Positions 1-7,053 of a DNA stretch of 64,000 bases are shown piece by piece. The stretch's first letter is position 1. Every line of letters begins with the position of its first letter. A model generated the notes under the pieces. It was not told where the DNA came from and ran no database searches. It saw only the letters and a list, made by a program, of their open reading frames with translations. A program made the translations under genes and the position numbers. Source of the stretch: Anaerolineales bacterium (GTDB lineage Bacteria > Chloroflexota > Anaerolineae > Anaerolineales > Villigracilaceae); contig JADGEO010000006.1 in NCBI GenBank assembly GCA_016744335.1, positions 37,000 through 100,999 on the forward strand. Reading direction: 5' to 3'.

Positions 1-136
1 CCCCGTTCAACGCCTTACCCAACTCTTTGAACGCGCCCGTTACAGCACCCATAGCGCAGATGAAGGTGAAGTTGAAGAAGCGGTAAAATGTTTAGATGAA
101 ATCGCCTCTGTTTTTGGAGAAAGACTTGCGTCTTAA
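1..136 (+). CDS. DUF4129-type protein, C-terminal end (partial)
   Basis: The reading frame enters from the left edge (first full codon at base 2) and stops at TAA 134-136, leaving 44 residues. They contain LTQLFERARYS followed by an acidic helix, which resembles the cytoplasmic C-terminal tail of DUF4129 proteins. DUF4129 genes usually sit beside MoxR and DUF58 genes, and both follow here, so the context agrees. Only the tail is visible, so the call rests on a short motif plus neighbourhood. Direct function is unknown for the family. Confidence 0.55.
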   Translation, partial: PVQRLTQLFERARYSTHSADEGEVEEAVKCLDEIASVFGERLAS

Positions 137-292
137 GACCTAAGACTTAAGCAAAAAAATGATAGCGGCGGTTGAGTAGGCGGTGTTCTTCGCCGTATCG
201 AAACTATAGCGAGTTAGCAAAAGAATGTTTTTCTTTTAAGCCCGCTCTGATTTTGATACGGTGACGATAGAGCTGTCACCCTACTCAATCAT
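131..292. repeat. Intergenic repeats: TTAAGTCTTAGG-type and GGTTGAGTAGG-type
   Basis: Bases 131-152 carry a palindromic cttaagacctaagacttaag motif that recurs, much expanded, at 34736-34816. Bases 170-290 start with ggttgagtaggcggtg and end with the inverted counterpart caccctactcaatc, enclosing about 95 bp. The same termini recur at 31143-31183 and 62089-62198. No gene is visible between the two flanking coding regions. Confidence 0.7.
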
Positions 293-334
293 CGCTCGAC
301 AAATTACGTTTTACGCAATACGTTTTACTAAACC

Positions 335-940
335 ATGAAACCCAAAAAACTCTACCTCCTCATCCCCCTTATCGCGCTTGCGCTCATCATCGCTTTTCCT
401 CTGCAAAGCGTGATTCGTGATGTGATTATTAAGCCGCTTCTTTATTTGGGCTGGGGAATTGGTATCCTTTTTCGCTCTGTGCCACAATTTTGGGTTTGGC
501 TGATATTGATGGGCATCATTTTTTTTATTTTACTATCGCCCTTTATCGAAGACCTCCCGCGATGGAAGAAAAAAGAAAAAGCACTCCCGCCCGAATTGGG
601 TCCCATAGAAAAATTGGCAGAGACGCTTGATGCCTCTAATAAAGGCGTATATTTCAAATGGGCAGTGGCAAATCGTTTGGGCAAAATTGTCAGCAACTGG
701 CTTCTCTACAGCAATCGCGTTGACCAACGGTGGCAAGCCAAAAACCTCGCGCGTCTCGGTTGGGATGTGCCTCCCGAAATCTATAATTATCTCGATGTTG
801 GATTAAATGGGTCATTTGCCGATTATCCGCGCCCGCGCATCCCATTTATCCAAAAACGCGCCAAAACCCCGCTAGATATTGACCCAAATATCGTCTTAAA
901 TTATCTTGAAAATGAAATGGAGAGTGAATGTTGTGAATGA
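335..940 (+). CDS. Membrane protein of the MoxR/DUF58 operon
   Basis: This 201-residue protein has two N-terminal hydrophobic segments (about residues 7-25 and 49-69) and a soluble C-terminal part of about 120 residues with no motif I recognise. It lies between a DUF4129 tail and a MoxR ATPase gene and overlaps the latter by a few bases, so it is very likely cotranscribed with them. MoxR/DUF58/DUF4129 operons are thought to act in envelope or cofactor-insertion processes, but this protein's role is unknown. The ATG start follows a repeat-rich leader without a strong ribosome binding site. Confidence 0.75.
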   Translation: MKPKKLYLLIPLIALALIIAFPLQSVIRDVIIKPLLYLGWGIGILFRSVPQFWVWLILMGIIFFILLSPFIEDLPRWKKKEKALPPELGPIEKLAETLDASNKGVYFKWAVANRLGKIVSNWLLYSNRVDQRWQAKNLARLGWDVPPEIYNYLDVGLNGSFADYPRPRIPFIQKRAKTPLDIDPNIVLNYLENEMESECCE

Positions 941-1892
941 TTTCAAAGAATTAGAAAAAACGAGCCAAAATGCAATAGACGAAGTGCGCCGCGCCATCGT
1001 GGGCAAAGCAGAACTTTTGGAAATGATTATGGCGGCGATTTTAGCAGGTGGACACGTTTTATTGGAAGATTTTCCTGGCTTGGGCAAAACGATGATTGCT
1101 CGATCTTTTGCCACCGCACTGGGATTGGATTTCAAGCGCATCCAATTTACCCCCGACCTATTGCCCGGTGACATTACCGGTGGCTATATCTTCAACCGCG
1201 GGGAATCACGCTTTGACCTGAGGCAGGGTCCCGTTTTCTCAAACATCGTGCTGGCAGATGAGATTAACCGCGCCTCACCCAAAACGCAGTCTGCCTTGCT
1301 CGAAGCGATGTCCGAAGGACAGGTGACGCTCGAAGGCGAGACTCTGGCATTGCCCAACCCGTTTTTGGTGCTGGCAACCCAAAACCCGATTGAATACGAA
1401 GGCACTTTTCCGCTCCCCGAAGCGCAATTAGATCGGTTTATGCTCAAACTTTCGGTTGGATACCCCACCATAGAAGATGAACGCGAGATTTTGCATCGAC
1501 GTGGCAACCGCGTAGACGATGAATTAACGCTCAATCCTGTTACTAGTGCGGAAGAACTTTGCAAAATGCGCACATTAATTGAATCTGTGCATGTGGATGA
1601 AGATTTAGAGAAATATATCGCCGAAATTGTGCATGAAACACGCAAAGATCGGCGTGTGGCTGTGGGAGCATCGCCGCGTGGCTCGTTGGCATTTTTAAAA
1701 ATCTCCCGTGCCTACGCCGCCATGCAAGGACGTGATTATATTCTGCCTGATGATATTAAACGCTTTGGCACCGCGATTTTATCTCACCGAATTATTTTGC
1801 AACCTGAATACTGGATGGCAAGCAAAGTGACCGATGATGTGATTAAAGATGTTTTCACGAAGATCTCTGTACCGGTGGTGAAGGAAAAATAA
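933..1892 (+). CDS. MoxR-family AAA+ ATPase
   Basis: This AAA+ ATPase of the MoxR family (319 residues from the chosen start) has Walker A GLGKT at residues 49-53 and Walker [11 protein letters not shown] with the acidic pair at 109-110. MoxR proteins act as chaperone-like ATPases, often with a von Willebrand or DUF58 partner, and a DUF58 gene lies downstream. I chose GTG 933 because a GGAGAG sits 8 bases upstream and the protein then begins at the usual family position. ATG 912 and TTG 906 are in-frame alternatives. The start overlaps the end of the preceding gene by 8 bases, suggesting translational coupling. Confidence 0.9.
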   Translation: MNDFKELEKTSQNAIDEVRRAIVGKAELLEMIMAAILAGGHVLLEDFPGLGKTMIARSFATALGLDFKRIQFTPDLLPGDITGGYIFNRGESRFDLRQGPVFSNIVLADEINRASPKTQSALLEAMSEGQVTLEGETLALPNPFLVLATQNPIEYEGTFPLPEAQLDRFMLKLSVGYPTIEDEREILHRRGNRVDDELTLNPVTSAEELCKMRTLIESVHVDEDLEKYIAEIVHETRKDRRVAVGASPRGSLAFLKISRAYAAMQGRDYILPDDIKRFGTAILSHRIILQPEYWMASKVTDDVIKDVFTKISVPVVKEK

Positions 1893-1899
1893 TTTTTGT

Positions 1900-2445
1900 C
1901 ACCACAGAGACCACAGAGTTCACAGAGTTTTTAAAAACGAAAGAGAAAAGCGAGAGAAAAATGAGCGATTTGAACAAAATCAACAAAATTACAGAAGCAA
2001 TTATTGGTGCGGCGATTGAAGTTCATCGTGCATTAGGATCAGGTTTGCTCGAATCTGCTTATGAAGCTTGTCTTTGAACTTGTTCAGCGTGGTTTTCAAG
2101 TCGAACGACAAAAAACATTACCGCTCATTTATAAAGGTGTGAATGTTGACGCTGGTTATAGATTGGACTTACTAGTTAATGGATTGGTCATTGTTGAAAT
2201 CAAGGGAGTAGAGGGACTCATCCCAATTCACACAGCTCAGCTTCTATCATATCTTCGCCTTTCAGAGAAAAAAGTTGGCTTATTGATTAATTTCAACGTA
2301 AAACTACTCAAGCATGGTATCAAACGACTTGCTAATTAAAAAAACTCTCACCACAGATAAAAACCAAAAACATAGCGTAGAAAAAATGCCCCAAGTTTTT
2401 CTCTCTTTTCTCAAAAAACTCTGTGTTCTCCGTGTTCTCTGTGGT
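1900..2445. mobile_element. Candidate element: inverted repeats flanking a GxxExxY gene
   Basis: Bases 1900-1932 are built of ACAGAG-like units (ccacagagaccacagag...). Bases 2413-2445 are nearly their reverse complement. They enclose the frameshifted GxxExxY gene and separate moxR from the DUF58 gene, which normally lie together. This looks like an inserted unit with about 33-bp terminal inverted repeats. No transposase is present, so its mobility is an inference. Confidence 0.5.
1961..2339 (+). pseudogene. GxxExxY family protein, frameshifted
   Basis: The first part (ATG 1961 to TGA 2075-2077) encodes a protein with [25 protein letters not shown], matching the start of GxxExxY proteins, a PD-(D/E)XK-like family. 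The rest continues in another frame from about 2061 and contains FELVQRG, YRLDLLVNG, IVEIKGVE and the terminal FNV.LLKHGIKRL typical of the family. The join falls near 2068-2076, where one or a few bases appear lost. It is either a true pseudogene or a sequencing slip; rereading the site would decide. The acidic and lysine residues of the nuclease-like core (D..EIK) remain in the second part. Function of the family is not established. Confidence 0.8.
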
Positions 2446-2458
2446 TAAAAAAACTCCA

Positions 2459-3736
2459 ATGAAAAGAAACTCCCCTCTCATACTCCTCCTCTACGCAACG
2501 CTCTTCATCGCTTTAATCAGCATGAATGGTGAAGTTTTAGCGTTAGCCATTCCTCTAGCACTTTATTTGCTATCGGGGTTGTATTTCGCGCCCCAAGAAA
2601 TCAATTTGCAAATAGAACGAGAGTTGAGCGCAGAACGCATCACACCCAAGCAAGAAGTTGTCGTTAAGATAAAAATCACCAATCTTGGCTCTTCTCTCGA
2701 AGAACTCTTTTTAGAAGACCAAATCGCTCCAGCTTTAAAGATAATCAAAGGTGAAACTAGTTTTTTCTGCACGCTCAAAAAAGGAGAAACAGTTGCATGG
2801 AGCTACACCTTAACGGGTCCACGTGGTAGTTTTCTCTTCAACGGCATAAAAGCGATTGCCAGCGACCATTTCAATATCGCAGAAAAAGAAAAGGTTATAG
2901 TAACAGAAGGGCAAGTTTTCATCATTCCCCCTTTTACACGCATTAAAAATATCAAAATTCGCCCTCACCAAACACGAGCCTACGCGGGCAATATCCCTGC
3001 ACGGCTTGGGGGTCCCGGCACTGATTTTTACGGATTACGCGAATACCAGCCCGGCGATTCTCCGCGCTGGGTCAATTGGCGTGCCAGTGCACGGCATCCG
3101 CAAGCCTTATATTCTAACGAATATGAGCAAGAACGAGTCGCCGATGTAGGCATCATTCTCGATGGTCGCGAATCCGTCAATATGGGCGAGAGCGGCAACT
3201 CGCTCTATGAGCATAGCGTCATCGCCGCCGCGGCACTTTCCGATGCTTTTATTGCTTCAGGCAATCGTGTTGGAATGCTTCTTTATGGTCAAACCCTGCG
3301 CTGGACATTCCCAGGCTATGGGCATATTCAACGCGAGCGTATTATGCAATCCCTTGCTCGCGCTGAGATTGGCGATAGCTCCGTTTTTACCGATCTTATG
3401 CGTATTCCCTCGCAATTATTCCCCATAAATTCGCAACTCGTTCTCATCTCCCCGCTTAAGAATGACGACTATGATACCCTTGTCCACTTGCGGGCGCGCG
3501 GCTATCAGGTGATGGTCATTAGCCCAAATCCCGTCAGCTACGAGCGTGCAAATTTACCCGACACAGCCAATGTCCGTCTTGCAAGTCGTATTATTGGTAT
3601 GGAGCGGCACATGTTTATGCTCAAACTCAAACGCGCTGGGGTCCAAGCCCTTGATTGGGATGTGAATCAGCCCCTCGACAGACTTGTCAAAAGTCGTCTA
3701 GGTCGTCCCCCTGCGTGGCGAAATCCACTTAAATAA
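2459..3736 (+). CDS. DUF58 domain protein
   Basis: This protein of 425 residues has two hydrophobic N-terminal segments, an extracytoplasmic beta-rich region, and then the DUF58 signature around GTDFYGLREYQPGDSPRWVNW followed by a von Willebrand-like fold containing IILDGRES. DUF58 proteins are the usual partners of MoxR ATPases and are membrane anchored. The frame is open upstream to 2423, but that stretch lies in the repeat flank, so the ATG at 2459 is the more credible start. It was probably once adjacent to moxR, before the GxxExxY unit arrived between them. Confidence 0.9.
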   Translation: MKRNSPLILLLYATLFIALISMNGEVLALAIPLALYLLSGLYFAPQEINLQIERELSAERITPKQEVVVKIKITNLGSSLEELFLEDQIAPALKIIKGETSFFCTLKKGETVAWSYTLTGPRGSFLFNGIKAIASDHFNIAEKEKVIVTEGQVFIIPPFTRIKNIKIRPHQTRAYAGNIPARLGGPGTDFYGLREYQPGDSPRWVNWRASARHPQALYSNEYEQERVADVGIILDGRESVNMGESGNSLYEHSVIAAAALSDAFIASGNRVGMLLYGQTLRWTFPGYGHIQRERIMQSLARAEIGDSSVFTDLMRIPSQLFPINSQLVLISPLKNDDYDTLVHLRARGYQVMVISPNPVSYERANLPDTANVRLASRIIGMERHMFMLKLKRAGVQALDWDVNQPLDRLVKSRLGRPPAWRNPLK

Positions 3737-3741
3737 ACTAT

Positions 3742-3779
3742 GATGCTCTAGCCGCCGTCCCCGGCGGCGATATTTTAGG
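3742..3779. repeat. Half copy of the GCCGTCC-CGGCGGC double-hairpin repeat
   Basis: The short sequence gctctagccgccgtccccgg, continuing to tattttagga, forms one hairpin. It is the left half of a longer two-hairpin repeat found complete at 50241-50339, 56130-56226 and 62351-62450. Confidence 0.65.
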
Positions 3780-3785
3780 AAAAAC

Positions 3786-4280
3786 ATGATCAAATTCAGC
3801 ACCTTCTTCACCTTATGGATGGGGACTCTCGCACTGGGATTCGCCTATCAGCAAGCGGATTTAACGAACTACGCGTGGGCGGCAGTCAGCATCGGTGCGT
3901 TCTGGACGTGGGGCTTGCTCCAGTTTAAAAAACAGATTCCCCGCATCGGCATGGTACTGCTCTCCTTGCTCTCTATCATTGGGTTGTTCAATGATCTCCC
4001 TTTTGGCTGGATGCTGGCTGGCGCGCTCAACGCCCTCCTTTCTTACGATTTGAGCAACTTCCACCAACGTCTACGTTTTGCCTCAGAAAGTGAAGATACA
4101 AAATTGCTTAAACGCGTGCACCTCACACGTCTCAGCATCATCACCCTGCTGGCGTTAGCCCTTAGCACCACCGTGATCTTCTGGCAAGCAGAATTTACCC
4201 TCGAATGGGCGATATTCTTAGTCCTAGGCGGGATTTGGGGGATCTCTTTGTTGGTAGGATGGGTGAGACGAGAAGCGTAA
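3786..4280 (+). CDS. Small multi-pass membrane protein, unknown
   Basis: This 164-residue protein has about five hydrophobic segments (near 7-20, 28-45, 56-80, 118-136 and 140-158) and a short charged loop around residues 95-115. I do not recognise the family. It begins 49 bases after the DUF58 gene, on the same strand, with AGGA upstream of ATG 3786, so it may be the last gene of that operon. The repeat half-copy at 3742-3779 lies between the two. Confidence 0.6.
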   Translation: MIKFSTFFTLWMGTLALGFAYQQADLTNYAWAAVSIGAFWTWGLLQFKKQIPRIGMVLLSLLSIIGLFNDLPFGWMLAGALNALLSYDLSNFHQRLRFASESEDTKLLKRVHLTRLSIITLLALALSTTVIFWQAEFTLEWAIFLVLGGIWGISLLVGWVRREA

Positions 4281-4354
4281 AAAAAAATAGGGCAAGAATC
4301 TTTGGGGGATAATAATGGTAAAATAAAAAGGGAAGAAATTAGTTGGAGAACATC

Positions 4355-4708
4355 ATGCTTGCTCAAAAAGATGAACGATTAGCTACGAATCAAGTTAACT
4401 TCGCCTTGATAAACTATATCGTCGAGAAAATAGTTGGTGAAATAAAACCAAAAGAAATTATTCTTTTTGGTTCACGCGCACGTGGGGAAGAAAAAACATC
4501 CAGTGATATTGATCTCTTTATTGTCCAAGATAGCGAAGTGTCTAATAAAGAAATTCGCCGAAAAATAGATATTCTTTTGTGGGGGCGGCGTTTTGGCGTA
4601 GACTTAATCATTCGCAAGCCCGAAGATGTGGCGCGTAATTTAGCAGACAGAAACCCTTTTTATACAGAAGATAATTATTCCGAAGGACGGGTTTTATATG
4701 AACGCTAA
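4355..4708 (+). CDS. MntA-like nucleotidyltransferase
   Basis: This 117-residue protein belongs to the minimal nucleotidyltransferase family. It shows the GS motif at 39-40 in LFGSRARGEE, the paired aspartates of SDIDLF (51, 53) and a third acidic residue in GVDLI (83). In MntA/HepT pairs this enzyme adds AMP to, and so neutralises, a HEPN toxin encoded next door. Here the neighbour downstream is only a HEPN-like stub, so the system appears broken. I chose ATG 4355, with GGAG ten bases upstream (4345-4348), over TTG 4343. Confidence 0.82.
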   Translation: MLAQKDERLATNQVNFALINYIVEKIVGEIKPKEIILFGSRARGEEKTSSDIDLFIVQDSEVSNKEIRRKIDILLWGRRFGVDLIIRKPEDVARNLADRNPFYTEDNYSEGRVLYER

Positions 4709-4808
4709 AAAGCCGAGAGAAACAACTAAAGCATGGTTGCGCTATGCTGAAGGGGCATGCGTAAGAGCTGAATTCCGAACAGATTTGCGCCTTTGCATCT
4801 TTGCGTAA
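4698..4808 (+). pseudogene. HEPN (HepT-like) toxin remnant
   Basis: ATG 4698 overlaps the end of the nucleotidyltransferase gene by 11 bases, as in MntA/HepT operons. The 36-residue product contains ETTKAWLRYAEGACVRAE, which resembles the first helix of HEPN proteins, then ends in sequence derived from a ctttgcgcctttgcatcttt repeat. The catalytic RX4-6H motif is absent. I infer a toxin gene truncated by deletion at that repeat. The identification rests on one helix and the gene order. Confidence 0.5.
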
Positions 4809-4811
4809 ATT

Positions 4812-5360
4812 TTATTTTTTCAAACTATCCACCCACACCCGCGTTTCTTTCGGGGTCTTAAAGTGAAGCAACTTCAAATGCTCATGTTCAGGTAATGCCA
4901 AAAAATGGGGATATTGCTTCTTACGCCGCCCATAAGTATTAAAAAGCCATCTCACCAAAGATTCATTAGACCATAGTTTAAAATGAATCCAGAAGCGATC
5001 TGTATTTGTTCCCCACATCACTTCACGCGTGATATTACGTCTAAAAGTGCGCTTTATCAACTGCCACAAAATGAGCGGGAGAGAATAATCGAGCCAAATA
5101 ATCACCTCTGCGCGGTGCCATGTTGTGGGGATAGTGCGGCTATAAGTGCCTGCCACCGCCCAACGCTCACCGCTGGTTGCCTCATCTACTTTGACGATAA
5201 ATTCATCATCGGGCGTGCCGACCCAGTTTGGTTGCCAATAGAGCGCGTCAAGCTCCACAAAATCTATATCTAAGATATTTGAGAGCTTTTCAGCCAATGT
5301 AGATTTACCAGAGCTGGTCGTGCCAACAACGATAATGCGTGTATAAGGGAAAATTTTCAT
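4812..5360 (-). CDS. P-loop kinase, adenylate-kinase/FlaR-like
   Basis: This 182-residue protein has a clear P-loop, GTTSSGKST at residues 13-21, followed by FVELDALYWQPNW and an arginine-rich lid-like region (KRTFRRNITR). This pattern fits the family often annotated as adenylate kinase-like or DNA topology modulation protein FlaR. These are small nucleotide or nucleoside kinases of uncertain substrate. It is transcribed alone, away from the nucleotidyltransferase pair downstream. The stop is only a few bases from the HEPN remnant on the opposite strand. Confidence 0.75.
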   Translation of the reverse strand: MKIFPYTRIIVVGTTSSGKSTLAEKLSNILDIDFVELDALYWQPNWVGTPDDEFIVKVDEATSGERWAVAGTYSRTIPTTWHRAEVIIWLDYSLPLILWQLIKRTFRRNITREVMWGTNTDRFWIHFKLWSNESLVRWLFNTYGRRKKQYPHFLALPEHEHLKLLHFKTPKETRVWVDSLKK

Positions 5361-5403
5361 GCGGGAGAGTATAGCAGAAAATGAAAGGTGCTATAATTGA
5401 GAT

Positions 5404-5607
5404 ATGATGAAAAGAACATTTGTAGAGCACAAAGGAAAAATCAGCGAATTAGACAGGTCATTTGACTTGAAGTTTTGGCAATCCCAAACTCCCGCTGCTC
5501 GATTTACAGCAGTTTGGGAATTGATTGTTCATGCCAACAAAGTGAAGGGTAAAGATGTTCGTCAACTCCGACTTCAGCGATCTATTGAGAATTTTCAACG
5601 ACAATAA
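5404..5607 (+). CDS. Small partner protein of a nucleotidyltransferase
   Basis: This 67-residue charged protein starts at ATG 5404 (ATG 5407 is also possible) and overlaps the following nucleotidyltransferase gene by 53 bases. It contains FDLKFWQSQTPAARFTAVWE, a pattern seen in small proteins encoded just before AbiEii/DUF6036-type nucleotidyltransferases. The two may form a toxin-antitoxin or regulatory pair, which is an inference from gene order. No catalytic motif is visible. Confidence 0.65.
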   Translation: MMKRTFVEHKGKISELDRSFDLKFWQSQTPAARFTAVWELIVHANKVKGKDVRQLRLQRSIENFQRQ

Positions 5608-6001
5608 TGTCAGATATTTAGTGATTGGGGGATATGCAGTAGTTCAATATGCCGAACCACGCTACACAAAAGACTTGGATATTTGGATTAGTGCTGATAC
5701 AGCTAACGCTATATCAGTCTATAAGTCCTTGAAAGAATTTGGCGCGCCATTAGCAGAACTTAGTGAAAAAGATTTTTCAGAAGAGGGCTATTTCTATCAA
5801 ATGGGTGTGCCACCTGTTCGTGTGGATATTTTAATGGGGATACCGGGCGTAAATTTTGAATCCGCTTGGGAAAAGAAAGTGGACGTTAATTTTGACGAGC
5901 TTTTGGTTTCCTTCATCTCAAGAGAAGATTTGATTAGAGCCAAACGTGCATCAGGGCGACCACAAGATTTGATGGATGCCGATGCGCTAGAAAAGTCATG
6001 A
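5555..6001 (+). CDS. Nucleotidyltransferase-fold protein (DUF6036/AbiEii-like)
   Basis: This 148-residue protein has the nucleotidyltransferase core: VRYLVIGGYAV, then YTKDLDIWI carrying the two aspartates, and RVDILMG with a third. These enzymes transfer nucleotides to proteins or RNA and are common in toxin-antitoxin and abortive-infection systems. It overlaps the small gene upstream by 53 bases and the hydrolase gene downstream by 4 bases (ATGA). The four-base overlap with an oleB-like gene is unexpected for a defence gene and may be a chance junction. Confidence 0.8.
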   Translation: MFVNSDFSDLLRIFNDNNVRYLVIGGYAVVQYAEPRYTKDLDIWISADTANAISVYKSLKEFGAPLAELSEKDFSEEGYFYQMGVPPVRVDILMGIPGVNFESAWEKKVDVNFDELLVSFISREDLIRAKRASGRPQDLMDADALEKS

Positions 6002-6885
6002 AAGTAAATCTCAAAAACGAATACCCCTTCTCACCCAACTACCTCGAAATAAACAACCACAAAATGCACTACCTCGACGAAGGCGATAAAAATGCCCCAG
6101 TCATTTTAATGGTGCATGGGAATCCAACTTGGTCTTTTTATTACCGAAATTTGGTCAAGGATTTACGCAAAAACTACCGAGTTATCGTCCCCGATCATAT
6201 CGGTTGCGGACTTTCGGATAAGCCCCAAGATTTTAGCTACACAATTAAAGCGCATACCCAAAATCTTTCTACTTTGCTTAAACATCTCGAAATTGATGAA
6301 TATCACCTAATCGTTCACGATTGGGGCGGTCCTATTGGCGTTGGGAACGCGATTTCAGCTCCAGAAAAGGTGAAGGGGCTGGTTATTCTGAACACATCCC
6401 TTTTCTATGTCGACAAACTCCCGTGGCAAATCAATCTCAGCCGTATGCCAATTCTCGGAGAGTTTCTCCTTCGTGGACTAAATTTCTTCTCTATCGGCGC
6501 GTATTTTATGGCAATTACGCAAGCAAAAAAGCGCACCAAAGAGACCTACGCCGCTTACACTCAGCCCTATAATTCGTGGGAAAATCGCATCGCCGTGCAT
6601 CGTTTTGTGCAGGAAATCCCTCTCGAGCCAACTCACCCCACACGCGCTTTTTTGCTCAATCTCGATAGCCACACCCATCTCTTCAACAACACCCCCACGC
6701 TCATTCTCTGGGGCGACAAAGATTTTGTTTTCACGCCCCAAGATTTTTGCACCGAGTTCGAGAGCCGCTTTCCGCATGCCGAAGTTCATCATTTCCCCAA
6801 TGCCGGGCATTATGTGCTAGAAGATGCAGATGAAGAGATTCTGCCCCTCGTGCGGGATTTTTTAGGTGGATTAAGTTCGGGATAA
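5998..6885 (+). CDS. oleB: Alpha/beta hydrolase, OleB-like
   Basis: This 295-residue alpha/beta hydrolase has an oxyanion region HGNPTWSF (40-47), an aspartate nucleophile in VHDWGGP (Asp108) rather than serine, and a C-terminal NAGHYVLED carrying the catalytic histidine. The Asp nucleophile places it with haloalkane dehalogenases and OleB. The next gene is a clear OleC homologue, which favours OleB, the beta-lactone decarboxylase that yields long-chain cis-olefins. The start overlaps the previous stop by ATGA. A haloalkane dehalogenase remains possible from sequence alone. Confidence 0.8.
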   Translation: MKVNLKNEYPFSPNYLEINNHKMHYLDEGDKNAPVILMVHGNPTWSFYYRNLVKDLRKNYRVIVPDHIGCGLSDKPQDFSYTIKAHTQNLSTLLKHLEIDEYHLIVHDWGGPIGVGNAISAPEKVKGLVILNTSLFYVDKLPWQINLSRMPILGEFLLRGLNFFSIGAYFMAITQAKKRTKETYAAYTQPYNSWENRIAVHRFVQEIPLEPTHPTRAFLLNLDSHTHLFNNTPTLILWGDKDFVFTPQDFCTEFESRFPHAEVHHFPNAGHYVLEDADEEILPLVRDFLGGLSSG

Positions 6886-7053
6886 AGAGGTGCAGATTAA
6901 ACGCTCCGCAAGCCTAAATCGAGTGCGAATCGGCTTCGCATCGCCCTTGTATCAAACCATTTTCTTGTCTCCATCATCGGCTAATTTGGATGCTTGGCGC
7001 GCATCGTCAGACACTCGGTTTTTCTTTTTGGAAACACGAGTTTTTTATAAAAG

